From contig JACQBC010000024.1 in assembly GCA_016194635.1 (NCBI GenBank), positions 54,243 to 118,242 on the forward strand: DNA of 64,000 bases, given 5' to 3'. The position numbers and the translations under genes are program-made. Below are positions 18,094 through 27,398 of this stretch, piece by piece; position 1 is the first letter of the stretch; every line of letters begins with the position of its first letter. The DNA is from Gammaproteobacteria bacterium. GTDB lineage: Bacteria; Pseudomonadota; Gammaproteobacteria; UBA6429; Thiohalophilaceae. The notes beneath the pieces were generated by a model. That model made no database searches. It was not told the DNA's origin and worked only from the letters and a program-made list of their open reading frames with translations.

Positions 18094-20535
18094 TTACAGT
18101 ATGGGGACTACTTTACTGGTGTTAAGCAGGGCTTGCATTTTTCCAAACGGGATGGCTTCACTGATCAAGAAGCCTTGGGCCTCATTGCAACCTAATTGTC
18201 GTAGCAGGTCTGATTTGGCTTGTGTCTCTACTCCTTCGGCCGTCACTTTCAAGCCTAGTGCACCGCTGAGAGTGCAAATCGTTTCTACAATAGCCAGATC
18301 CTTGGGATCCTTGAGCAGGTCGTGTATAAACGATTTGTCGATCTTTAGTCGATCCACGGGTAGATGTTTTAAAACATTCAATGATGAAAAACCCACACCG
18401 AAATCATCAATCGCTAAACTCACGCCCAAGGTTTTGAGTTTACGTAAAATATCCGCGCCGTCCTTGAGGACCAGGATGGCACTTTCGGTGATTTCTAATT
18501 CCAGCAAATGCGCGGGGAAACGGGTTTTGCACAGGGTATCCTTAATCACCGACTCAAGCTGATCACGTACCAGTTGTTTAGCGGAAATATTAACGCATAG
18601 TCGCACGGCCGGGGTGGTGGTGCGTAGCTGTGCTGCCCACTGTGCGCAAGCGTTGTAGAGAATCCACCGGCCCAGCGCTTCAATCGTGCCGCTGTCCTCG
18701 GCGATTGGAATAAAACGTTCAGGGCTTATATAACCGCGCTGTTCGTCCGGCCAGCGCAATAAGGCTTCCATGGCGACGATGGCCCCGGTTTTGAGCGAAA
18801 TGATCGGTTGGTAGTAAATTTTTAACCGTGATTGTTCTAACGCGCGTTTTAGCCCTTGTTCGATGCTCATTCTTTCGGCGGCGTGTAATGCCATGGTTTG
18901 GGTGTAAAAGGCATAACGGTTACGGCCAGTCGCCTTGGCGCTATACATGGCCGTGTCCGCGGCTTTTAGAAGCCAATGGCGATCGATCCCATCATCCGGG
19001 TAGACGCTGATACCGATGCTGCACGATACAGCAACCTGTTCTATTCCAATTTCAATCGGCATACGAAACTGATCAAGGATGCTGCGTGCTAGGCGAGCGG
19101 CATCTTCTGGTTGATAGATAGTATTCATGACCACAATAAATTCATCACCCCCCAAACGTGCGGCGGTATCACCTTCTGGCATCAATAACTTTAACCGCTC
19201 CGCGACGATTTGTAAGAGCGAATCACCGCTGGTATGTCCCAGCGTGTCGTTAATGGTTTTGAAATCGTCCAAGTCGATAAACAACACAGCGCAACGGGTA
19301 TGTTGCCGACTGTTTTGGGCCAAGGATTGATCCAGGCGATCATTGAATAACACCCGGTTGGGTAGTCCGGTGAGTTGATCGTGATGCGCGAGGTGATTAA
19401 GTTGTTCTTCGGCGAGACGGATCGTGGTAATGTCCGAAAAGCTTACAATATAGTGAGAAATTTGCTGCTCGTGATTGCGTACCAGGCTAATACTTTCCCA
19501 AGCGGGAAAGATGCTGGTATTTTTGCGCTGCCGGTAGGTCTCGCCTTGCCAATGGTCACTGTCTTGCCCTAGCATATGCAGATAATAGTGTTTATTAAAA
19601 CGTCTGGCGTATAACACCGCGATGGTGTTTTGATGGCTTAAGTCCTCGAGCGTGTATCCAGTTAAGTGAGTAAAAGCGGGGTTGACCGAAATAATCTCGT
19701 GGTTGGCATCCATAATATAAATACCTTCCGCCGTGGTATCGAACACCACACGGGCTTGTTGTAGACCTTGTTCCAGAATACGTCGTTCCGAAATATCCTT
19801 GATAACACCTATCAACCGCGAGTCATCACCAGCCGCTCCGTGATAGGCCTTGGCATACACTTCTATCCAGCCGGTTGTGCCGTCGGGACGTTGGTAGCGG
19901 AAGGTCTCAAATAACGGCAGGTCTTGCTGCACGGCATTGGTAAATGCATTCTTGGCGGTGTCGCGGTCCTCGTGATGCAGCCGGGCGATAAATTTTTGGA
20001 AACTCTCACCGATGGTTTTTGAATCGCCACCGAGGATGGTGTCGATATGACCGCCGGTAATAAACCGATCGTTGCGCGAGTTCCATTCCCATATACCCAG
20101 GGAGGCGGCGTCGATGGCTAATCGTAATCGTTCTTCGCTGTGCTCTACCGCTAGCTCAGACTTACGGCGCGTCAGTGCTATTTGCAGAGTGGCGTGTATT
20201 TCACGTGTATCGCAGGGTTTGACCAAATACCCAAATGGCATACTGTGGCAGGCGCGCAGTAGGGTTTCATCTTCTGCATAGGCCGTTAAAAATACTACCG
20301 GTAACTTGTGTTGCTCAAAGATACACTTTGCCGCTTCGATCCCATCCATTGTTCCTTCCAAGTGAATGTCCATCAGAATAATATTGGGTGGTTTTATGCT
20401 GACGTATTCCACGGCCTGTTCACCCCGGGCGAGGGTCGCATCGACCACATAACCTAATGTTTGCAAGCGGGTTTTTAAATCCAGGGCCACAATCCGTTCA
20501 TCTTCAACAATTAAAACATGGGTTGTCTCTATCAT
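18094..20535 (-). CDS. Response regulator with REC-PAS-PAS-GGDEF-EAL domains
   Basis: The 813-aa cytoplasmic protein has an N-terminal receiver (residues ~5-118; phosphoacceptor in NIILMDIHLEG, switch lysine in YLVKPCD), two PAS domains (~130-255 and ~262-380, the second with PAC-type TTIRLAEEQL), a GGDEF domain with intact GGDEF (ARLGGDEFIVV) and an EAL domain with EALLRW and DDFGVG intact. Both cyclic di-GMP synthesis and hydrolysis motifs are present; there is no RxxD inhibitory site before GGDEF. The gene starts 2 nt after the histidine kinase stop, so the kinase very likely phosphorylates its receiver. Net activity cannot be read from sequence. Confidence 0.92.
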   Translation of the reverse strand: MIETTHVLIVEDERIVALDLKTRLQTLGYVVDATLARGEQAVEYVSIKPPNIILMDIHLEGTMDGIEAAKCIFEQHKLPVVFLTAYAEDETLLRACHSMPFGYLVKPCDTREIHATLQIALTRRKSELAVEHSEERLRLAIDAASLGIWEWNSRNDRFITGGHIDTILGGDSKTIGESFQKFIARLHHEDRDTAKNAFTNAVQQDLPLFETFRYQRPDGTTGWIEVYAKAYHGAAGDDSRLIGVIKDISERRILEQGLQQARVVFDTTAEGIYIMDANHEIISVNPAFTHLTGYTLEDLSHQNTIAVLYARRFNKHYYLHMLGQDSDHWQGETYRQRKNTSIFPAWESISLVRNHEQQISHYIVSFSDITTIRLAEEQLNHLAHHDQLTGLPNRVLFNDRLDQSLAQNSRQHTRCAVLFIDLDDFKTINDTLGHTSGDSLLQIVAERLKLLMPEGDTAARLGGDEFIVVMNTIYQPEDAARLARSILDQFRMPIEIGIEQVAVSCSIGISVYPDDGIDRHWLLKAADTAMYSAKATGRNRYAFYTQTMALHAAERMSIEQGLKRALEQSRLKIYYQPIISLKTGAIVAMEALLRWPDEQRGYISPERFIPIAEDSGTIEALGRWILYNACAQWAAQLRTTTPAVRLCVNISAKQLVRDQLESVIKDTLCKTRFPAHLLELEITESAILVLKDGADILRKLKTLGVSLAIDDFGVGFSSLNVLKHLPVDRLKIDKSFIHDLLKDPKDLAIVETICTLSGALGLKVTAEGVETQAKSDLLRQLGCNEAQGFLISEAIPFGKMQALLNTSKVVPIL

Positions 20536-20537
20536 GG

Positions 20538-21953
20538 TTACTCGTCGCCGGTCGTGAATATTAAACTGAAGCGGGTACCTGCGGTTCGACTCAGGCGCAG
20601 TTCTGCTTGTAACTGTTCAACCAATAACGGTATAAGTTGAAATCCTAAGGAACGGGCGTTGCCCAGTTCGATTCCCTCGGGTAGGCCCACACCGCTGTCG
20701 CTTATTATTAACTCAGCTCCTAGGGAATTGGTTCTTTGTAAGCTAAGACAAATCTCACCGCGACGGCCGTCTGGGAAGGCGTATTTATATGCATTCGTGA
20801 CTATTTCGTTCACTAATAAGCCGCAAGGGATGGCGCGGCCGATATCCAGATACACCTCGTGCCGCATACCTGCGGTCTTAAACGAGATTTCGCGCCGACG
20901 CTCGCTATAGGTATCACGTAGTAACTGTCCCAGCCGTTCTAAGTAGTAACCTAGGTGGGTACGAGAAAAATCCTTGCGTTCATACAACAACTGATGGATT
21001 AGAGCCATCGTCTTAATACGATTTTGACTTTCAGCTAAAATTTTTTGTGCCTCGAGACCGCTATGCGAGGCTTGCAAATTTAATAAGCTGGCGATGACTT
21101 GGAGATTGTTCTTTACCCGGTGGTGGATTTCATTGAGCAAGACGGTTTTTTCTTTCAAGGCGGTTTCAAGTTCTTGTTTTGCTATTTGACGCGCGCTGAT
21201 ATCGACAATTGCACTCAACACCATCAGTCCGTCTTCGGTTTCAATCGGATTTAGGCCAATTTCCACTGGAAACTCGTTACCGTTTTTGTGTAACCCGTAT
21301 AAATTATGTCCGGCCTCCATTGGTCGGCTCTGTGGCGCGCTGTAAAAATTCCGACGGTATTCCGGGTGTTGCCGCCGGAATCGTTCTGGCACTAATATTT
21401 CCATGGGTTTGCCAAGTAATTCGTCGCGTGAATAACCGAACATCCGCTCCGTCTGGGCGTTGATCAATACCACAATGCCCTTGGCGTCCACCATCACCAT
21501 ACTGCTGGGAGCGGATTCCACAACCTGACGGATACGTTCTTCGTGGCGTTTACGCTCAGTGATATCAACAATAGCGCTGAGTACAAAACTCACGCTACCG
21601 GATTGAATTAAGTTTAAACCTATTTCCACGGGAAACTCGCTACCGTCCTTGCGCCGTCCGTACAGATCCCGTCCAACCCTCATGGGGCGGCTCTCCGGCA
21701 TGGTTAAGAATTTCTTACGGTATTCCCTATGTTGGTTATGGGAGCGTTCTGGGACTAACAACTCAACGGGTTTACCGATAAGTTCAACACGTGGATAACC
21801 GAACACCCGCTCGGTTTGGGTATTGACCAGCACAATGCTGCCATCGCTGTCCACCATCACCATTGCACTGGGTGAGGATTCAACCACTTGTTGGAATAGG
21901 GTTTCACTATTTAATGCGTTGCGCACCGCGTTGTGTATTTTGGGTGTAGTCAT
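20538..21953 (-). CDS. Cytosolic PAS-PAS sensor histidine kinase (HisKA_2 type)
   Basis: The 471-aa kinase has two PAS domains (residues ~20-140 and ~145-260), the phosphoacceptor helix LLNEIHHRVKNNLQVIASLL typical of HisKA_2/HWE-related kinases, and a C-terminal ATPase domain ending GTRFSLIF. There is no transmembrane segment, so it senses an intracellular signal. The two PAS units are strikingly similar (both carry SRPM, LYG, EFPVEIGLN and LSAIVDI), pointing to a recent internal duplication. It is the first gene of a two-gene operon with the REC-GGDEF-EAL regulator. Confidence 0.92.
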   Translation of the reverse strand: MTTPKIHNAVRNALNSETLFQQVVESSPSAMVMVDSDGSIVLVNTQTERVFGYPRVELIGKPVELLVPERSHNQHREYRKKFLTMPESRPMRVGRDLYGRRKDGSEFPVEIGLNLIQSGSVSFVLSAIVDITERKRHEERIRQVVESAPSSMVMVDAKGIVVLINAQTERMFGYSRDELLGKPMEILVPERFRRQHPEYRRNFYSAPQSRPMEAGHNLYGLHKNGNEFPVEIGLNPIETEDGLMVLSAIVDISARQIAKQELETALKEKTVLLNEIHHRVKNNLQVIASLLNLQASHSGLEAQKILAESQNRIKTMALIHQLLYERKDFSRTHLGYYLERLGQLLRDTYSERRREISFKTAGMRHEVYLDIGRAIPCGLLVNEIVTNAYKYAFPDGRRGEICLSLQRTNSLGAELIISDSGVGLPEGIELGNARSLGFQLIPLLVEQLQAELRLSRTAGTRFSLIFTTGDE

Positions 21954-22220
21954 AAATGACCCTAGTGTTGGTAGAAAGCGCTTATCTCCGGCCGAGGTTT
22001 AACCCACCGACCCGGTACCTAACACTAGCAAGATCCGCGTTGATCAAAACCACTACTAAATATGATTAGTAGACGTAAATTTGTGTGTGGGTTGTTATTA
22101 TAGAGTTGATGCCAGACGAAAAAAGATAGACCGGAAAATGTGATTTGTATAGCACGCTGTGGGGATCACAGCCTAAAGAAAATACCTCACAATTTTTATC
22201 AACACAAGCTAATGGAACCG

Positions 22221-23036
22221 TTAGGTTTGACAGTGGCTACAGTAATACGTGGCACGTTGTCCCAGCACGCGCCGACGGATCGGTTGCCGGCAGTTCACGC
22301 ACGGCGCGCCGTCGCGTTCATAGACGCGTAATTTTTGCCGAAAGTAACCCGGCTTGCCTTCGCTGTTGACGAAATCCCGCAACGTGGTTCCGCCTTGTTT
22401 GATCGCGGCGCGCAATACCTGTTTGATTGCCGTTACCAAGGCGCGATAGCGTTCACGGGTGATCTTGCCAGCGGCGCGGCTTGGATGAATACCCGCGAGA
22501 AACAACGCTTCACTGGCATAAATATTTCCCACCCCAACCACGATATGGCTATTCATGATAAATAATTTAATCGCGAGTTTACGGCCGCGGGAACGTCCAT
22601 ACATATAATCCGCGTTAAACCCGCGCTGCAATGGCTCAACGCCTAACACCTTAATAAGCGAATGGTGCTGGACCGGATCGGCGGTAAATAACACACAACC
22701 AAAACGGCGCGGATCGTGCAGACGCAGGCATTGGGCGTTATCCAACAGGATATCGATATGGTCGTGCGGCTCGCGTACTGTATCCGCGTCGACAATCCGT
22801 AAGCTTCCCGACATGCCTAGGTGGATAATCACGGTTCCAACCGAGGCGCCAAGTAAGATATATTTTCCACGCCGTTCTATCCGGAGGATACGTTGACCTT
22901 GTAACTGTGCGGGTAAGTCATCCGGCACCGGCCAACGCAGACGGCGTTCATATACGACCACCTGCTGAATGACATGGTTAAGCAGGTGCGGAGTAATGCC
23001 GCGACAGGTGGTTTCAACTTCGGGTAATTCAGGCAT
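22221..23036 (-). CDS. mutM: Formamidopyrimidine-DNA glycosylase
   Basis: MutM (Fpg) removes oxidised purines such as 8-oxoguanine and cuts the abasic site. The 271-aa protein begins PELPEVETTCRGI after the initiator Met, giving the catalytic Pro2 and Glu3; it has a lysine in RRGKYILLG, the NIYASEALF helix and the C-terminal zinc finger CVNC...CSHCQT. All key residues are intact. Confidence 0.97.
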   Translation of the reverse strand: MPELPEVETTCRGITPHLLNHVIQQVVVYERRLRWPVPDDLPAQLQGQRILRIERRGKYILLGASVGTVIIHLGMSGSLRIVDADTVREPHDHIDILLDNAQCLRLHDPRRFGCVLFTADPVQHHSLIKVLGVEPLQRGFNADYMYGRSRGRKLAIKLFIMNSHIVVGVGNIYASEALFLAGIHPSRAAGKITRERYRALVTAIKQVLRAAIKQGGTTLRDFVNSEGKPGYFRQKLRVYERDGAPCVNCRQPIRRRVLGQRATYYCSHCQT

Positions 23037-23144
23037 GGGTTAGGTTTTGAAGGTTAAGTACGCGCGTTTGGTGCGTATCCTGCTCCGACCGTCGGCGATA
23101 GGGATGCCGCCACCGTGTGGCCCTTATCCCGGGCTTACATCTTT

Positions 23145-24059
23145 CTAATGAGCGGGTAGGTGCGGGGTTTTATCCGCGACCGGCTTGTTACCGGTATTAT
23201 CATTGACTTCAATCTTGGGCGGCAATTCCAGCAGGTCTTTGCGCTTGTCGGCGTTTAAGGTGAATTGCAAGTGCAGGTCATTGCGGATCAGAATTAAATC
23301 ATTGCCACTGATCTGATGGGCAAATTCCAACGCGCTATTATCGCCTTCACGGTAGATCTTAACGGTAGCCGGCAGGGGTTTACCGTCGTAACGGCTGACG
23401 TTGATCGCCTGTGCATAACGCCAACCGTCCAGTAAGGCGGTAACCTGATCGACACTGTAGTCTTTAGGCGCCGGTTGCAGCGACCATTTGCCATCTTTGA
23501 GATCGACAGTGAGTGTGGGTAAGACCAATTTGGTGATGTTTTTATTACCCGGTAGCAAGGCATGATCCAGAAATCCGCTGGCGGGAGCTGCCAGCTGGTA
23601 ATAATAAGTGTCCAGTATAAGGTGCAAAGTGTTTTGATAGCGCAGGTAGCGGCGTTGTTGCAGCGGCTCGGTCGCGCCTAACTCGAAGGTTTGATCATTA
23701 TTGAAGGTGATGCTGGCGCGGGGTTTATCCAAACCGTATTTGGCTAAATCGGCCGGTGCGATGGGGTATTGCGCCTCCGACTCTGCGTTCACGATTTGCA
23801 ATAAGCTATCGACTTTAAAATCATTCGCCGGGTATTGCAGCGGTGCGGTCATCACCCAGCCACTGGGGTGTTTTTCCAGCACGATATCCTCTTGGTTTGC
23901 GCGTTGAATGCGGATATGGTTTAGGGTTTTTTTATCGAGTTTGGACAGGGTAACTTTTTCAATAGGCTTTTTACCCGGCTCTAATACCGCCACGCTGATC
24001 AACACCGCTACGGCGATCGACAGACCGAGATTGAGCCAGGCGCGGGCTGAGAGTTTCAT
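23145..24059 (-). CDS. DUF4340 domain membrane-anchored protein
   Basis: The 304-aa protein has one N-terminal hydrophobic helix (residues ~10-26) and a periplasmic beta-rich domain of the DUF4340 type (motif KYGLDKPRASITF). It is the last gene of a four-gene operon with an ABC ATPase, a permease and a GldG-like protein, separated from the latter by 1 nt. In such clusters DUF4340 proteins are constant companions of the Gld-type transporter; their function is unknown. Confidence 0.85.
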   Translation of the reverse strand: MKLSARAWLNLGLSIAVAVLISVAVLEPGKKPIEKVTLSKLDKKTLNHIRIQRANQEDIVLEKHPSGWVMTAPLQYPANDFKVDSLLQIVNAESEAQYPIAPADLAKYGLDKPRASITFNNDQTFELGATEPLQQRRYLRYQNTLHLILDTYYYQLAAPASGFLDHALLPGNKNITKLVLPTLTVDLKDGKWSLQPAPKDYSVDQVTALLDGWRYAQAINVSRYDGKPLPATVKIYREGDNSALEFAHQISGNDLILIRNDLHLQFTLNADKRKDLLELPPKIEVNDNTGNKPVADKTPHLPAH

Positions 24060-24060
24060 G

Positions 24061-25506
24061 TCAGCGTTTACGCCGGCGCAGCCAAATGACGATGCCGGCC
24101 AGGCCTAAGCCGGCGGGTACAAGCAGAATGAAAAACGCGCCCAGCAGAATAAACCCCGTCTGGCTAATAACAATTTGAGTATCAATAGCGGCGGCGATGG
24201 GGATATCGATAAAACTATCGTCTTGCGCCAGCCAATTGATAATATTTTCTCCCAGCTGCTGATTACCTTGGTTTTCCCAAAAGGCATTGGAAATAAAATC
24301 ACCGTCACCGACAATGACCACACGTTGAGTTGTAGGGCTACCAACGGCGGTGGGTTTAAGGCTATCGGTTTTAGCAGTATTGGTTTTAGCGTTATCGGTC
24401 TTGGTGTTATCCGGGGTGGGTTTGGCCTTGATCTCGCGGCTACCGGCGACGCCAAAAACGATAGGGCCGGGCAAATCCACCTTGGGATCAAAACGCACGC
24501 TACCGCTGTGCAGGTCACCGCGTTCTAACCAACTGTTTTTAACACTTTGCAGGATAGTGGTGTATTGCCAGGTGGTTTTGTTCGCCGCGGTATTGATACC
24601 CAGTGCGCGCGGAAATAAGGTTAAAAACGTGAAACCTTTGGTGATCGGGTGGGCGGGATATTCCGCCGCCATGATGATGGACGGATCTTTGATGCCCAGC
24701 AGTTCAACGTCGCGATCAATGATAATACCGCTTTGGAACTCAATTCCTAAGCTGCTACTTAAGGCGGGTAAATTAACCTTGCTCAGTGGATCGTGCAGCC
24801 ACAACAAATTACCGCCCGCGTCCAGATAATTCTGGATCAGTTTTATTTCACCTTCGAGATAATCCACTTGCGGGCCGGCGATCACTAAGGCGGCGGTATC
24901 GGCGGGGATCGCGTGTTCTTGCGCCAGGTTGACTTTCTTGGTTTGAATACCCTTGTTCGCCAGACTTTGGAAAAAGCCACCGTAATCATGGTTGGCGCGG
25001 CCTTGCGGGTCACGTTCGCCATGACCTGTGACAAATACGATCTTACGTTGCTGTACCCGCAATAGACGTTGCATGGCATTGGTTAGGCTGGCCTCGTCAA
25101 ACGCGGTAACGTGTTCACTGCGGTTGGCATAACTGAAGATCATCTCACCGTCCATGCGAATCCCCAAGGCGCGCACCTTGTCGGGATTGGTAAGCGGGTC
25201 AACAAATTCCAAGCTGATATCGGGTTTGTGTTTCTGATAACGTTTGATCAGTTCGCGGATGTGTTTGCGTAGCGGTGATTCATCGTTGCCACTGGTATAG
25301 GCGGTGATGGTCAATGGGCCTTGCAAATGTTCTAGTACCTTGACACTGGCGGCCGATAGTGTGTTACGCCCGGTGGCGGTCCAGTCGAAGTCTAGGCTGT
25401 AACGCGTGGTTAACCAGGCGAGTAACACGCTGACACTGAGAAATAATACCAGGAAACCGCTGCTTTGTAATAAAAAATGCCGTCGGGTTTTTTTTGTGAC
25501 TTCCAT
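24061..25506 (-). CDS. GldG-like auxiliary protein of an ABC-type transporter
   Basis: The 481-aa protein has an N-terminal helix (~residues 14-36), a large periplasmic region with the ABC-type uncharacterised transport domain seen in GldG (VTGHGERDP, then a Rossmann-like segment LVIAGPQVDYLEGE), a Thr/Lys-rich low-complexity insert around residues 375-395 (repeated KTD/AKT units), and a C-terminal helix before a basic tail (WLRRRKR). It sits 18 nt after the permease. GldG works with GldA and GldF in Bacteroidetes gliding; here gliding is not implied, only the same transporter architecture. Confidence 0.88.
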   Translation of the reverse strand: MEVTKKTRRHFLLQSSGFLVLFLSVSVLLAWLTTRYSLDFDWTATGRNTLSAASVKVLEHLQGPLTITAYTSGNDESPLRKHIRELIKRYQKHKPDISLEFVDPLTNPDKVRALGIRMDGEMIFSYANRSEHVTAFDEASLTNAMQRLLRVQQRKIVFVTGHGERDPQGRANHDYGGFFQSLANKGIQTKKVNLAQEHAIPADTAALVIAGPQVDYLEGEIKLIQNYLDAGGNLLWLHDPLSKVNLPALSSSLGIEFQSGIIIDRDVELLGIKDPSIIMAAEYPAHPITKGFTFLTLFPRALGINTAANKTTWQYTTILQSVKNSWLERGDLHSGSVRFDPKVDLPGPIVFGVAGSREIKAKPTPDNTKTDNAKTNTAKTDSLKPTAVGSPTTQRVVIVGDGDFISNAFWENQGNQQLGENIINWLAQDDSFIDIPIAAAIDTQIVISQTGFILLGAFFILLVPAGLGLAGIVIWLRRRKR

Positions 25507-25524
25507 AACGCTGTGTTTACCTAT

Positions 25525-26274
25525 TTAACCTTGCTGCCGTTCGTAATCCAGTTTGGCGATGGCCAGGATTAAAAATGTTATGATGAAAATAATAAAATAC
25601 AACATGTCTTTGGTGCTGAATACCCCCATGAAAAACTGTTCCAGGTGGGTGCGCAAGGAAATATAACTAAACGCGCTGGCGCTGTTTTGTTGCACGATCA
25701 CCAAATCAACAAACATTAAAAACAGCAGCAACAGCAAGGTGACCACGGCAGCGACGATCGGTGAGCGGGTAAGAGTGGAAATAAACAATCCCAACGCTGT
25801 GTAACTGCTGATGAGCAGGAAAAACCCGATAATAACCGCCGCCAGTAAACCCAGGTCGAGTTTTCCGAACAACAATAAAGACAGTGGCATGACGCTGATC
25901 AGCGCAAGTAAAATCAGGTTGAAGTACGATAATCCGACGAATTTACCTAATACGATTTCAGTAATGCTCACCGGCGCGGAGCGCAACAGGCTGAGCGAAC
26001 CGGTGCGTTTTTCCTCGCTGAACACCTTCATGGTCAACAGCGGGATCACCAGCACCACGAATAAAGATGCCCAGAAAAACAAGAACGGACCGGTGAGGGC
26101 GGTGATACCTGGATCTTGGCCGTGCATGCGAACCTGGCTTTGTGGATCGAAATACATTTCCACACTGCCACCGAAGAAGAACACCAACACGAATTGCATT
26201 AAGGCCAATAATACCCAGGCAATGGGCGAAACGAACAAGCTGCGTAGCTCACGCAGGGCGATGGTGAAGATCAT
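25525..26274 (-). CDS. ABC-2 type permease (GldF-like)
   Basis: The 249-aa protein has six predicted hydrophobic segments and an ABC-2 fold with the cytoplasmic motif MKVFSEEKRTGSLSLL, where the coupling helix contacts the ATPase. Its start overlaps the ATPase gene stop (ATGA at 26271-26274). It should form the channel of the exporter encoded by this operon. Substrate unknown. Confidence 0.9.
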   Translation of the reverse strand: MIFTIALRELRSLFVSPIAWVLLALMQFVLVFFFGGSVEMYFDPQSQVRMHGQDPGITALTGPFLFFWASLFVVLVIPLLTMKVFSEEKRTGSLSLLRSAPVSITEIVLGKFVGLSYFNLILLALISVMPLSLLLFGKLDLGLLAAVIIGFFLLISSYTALGLFISTLTRSPIVAAVVTLLLLLFLMFVDLVIVQQNSASAFSYISLRTHLEQFFMGVFSTKDMLYFIIFIITFLILAIAKLDYERQQG

Positions 26275-27218
26275 GCGGGGTTCGCCTCGGGTTTGGGTTC
26301 GATCATGGTGATGTCGACAAAGAATTGTTCCAAGGATTTATATTCGGGGGTCAGTTCGCACAATCCCCACTGCTGGTTGACGGCAATGGTGGCGATCTCC
26401 TGCGCCGGGTTAGCGTTATGGGCATGGAGTAATTTCCAGCGCTGATTGCCCAAGGGCTCAACGCTCTGTACCTGCGGCAGGGATTGTAATGCGCTGAGCT
26501 CCGGGGGGTGGTTGAGTCCGAGGGTCAGTGCGCCCAAACGCGCTTGTTGATTTAAATTGCTAATGGTATCGCGGTATACCAAGTTGCCTTTGCTGATGAT
26601 CTGCACGTGGTCGCAGGTCATTTGTACTTCCGGTAGGATGTGGGTGGACAGGATCACCGCGTGGTCCTTGCCGAGTTCACGGATCAAGCTGCGGATTTCG
26701 CGGATTTGGATCGGGTCCAGGCCCACGGTGGGTTCATCCAACACGATCACGGCGGGTAAATGCACGATCGCCTGGGCGATCCCAACCCGTTGTTGATATC
26801 CCTTGGAAAGATTGCCGATCAAACGTGGTCCCACGTCGTTTAAGCCACAACGTTCTTTGGCATAGGCCACGGATTTGTGGATCGAGGTTTTAGGCACCCG
26901 ATGGATGCGGGCGCAAAACTGCAGGTATTCATCCACCGATAGTTCCCGATACAGCGGTGGCAGCTCCGGCAGATAACCTATTTGGGTTTTAGCTTGTTTG
27001 GGATTATCCAATAAATCCACGCCACCGATCTCGATGCGGCCGGCGCTGGGAGCCAAATTACCGGTGATCATTTGCATGGTGGAAGTTTTTCCGGCGCCGT
27101 TAGGCCCGAGAAAACCCAATACTTCACCGCGTCGTACCTCGAAGCCGATGGTATTGACCGCGATGTTCGGGCCATAATAACGGCTCAGGTGTTCAACTTT
27201 TACTAAAACGTTATTCAT
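26271..27218 (-). CDS. ABC transporter ATP-binding protein (GldA-like)
   Basis: The 315-aa ATPase has Walker A GPNGAGKTS, signature LSKGYQQRVGIAQ, Walker B VIVLDEPTVGLDP and switch histidine STHILPE, followed by the ~90-residue C-terminal domain typical of ABC-2 exporter ATPases (DUF4162-like). It heads the minus-strand operon ATPase-permease-GldG-like-DUF4340. Confidence 0.94.
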   Translation of the reverse strand: MNNVLVKVEHLSRYYGPNIAVNTIGFEVRRGEVLGFLGPNGAGKTSTMQMITGNLAPSAGRIEIGGVDLLDNPKQAKTQIGYLPELPPLYRELSVDEYLQFCARIHRVPKTSIHKSVAYAKERCGLNDVGPRLIGNLSKGYQQRVGIAQAIVHLPAVIVLDEPTVGLDPIQIREIRSLIRELGKDHAVILSTHILPEVQMTCDHVQIISKGNLVYRDTISNLNQQARLGALTLGLNHPPELSALQSLPQVQSVEPLGNQRWKLLHAHNANPAQEIATIAVNQQWGLCELTPEYKSLEQFFVDITMIEPKPEANPA

Positions 27219-27398
27219 CAGTTACCGTGACAAGCTCGTGGGGGGGCTAAGTTTAAAACTGCCCAATTATAAGCACTATACATTCGCTGACAAGCGCTCA
27301 TTTATAATACCTTGGTTAGAATTGAAAGCGGGCCTAAGTTGAGGGTTCAAGGTTCTTCATGGAAAGCATACTTTAACCTGAATTAGATTGTGATTAAC

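Noticed and set aside
21962..22028. CTAGTGTT/AACACTAG inverted repeat upstream of the histidine kinase
   Set aside because: Arms are only 8 bp with a ~50-nt loop and no T run; too weak to call a terminator or operator.
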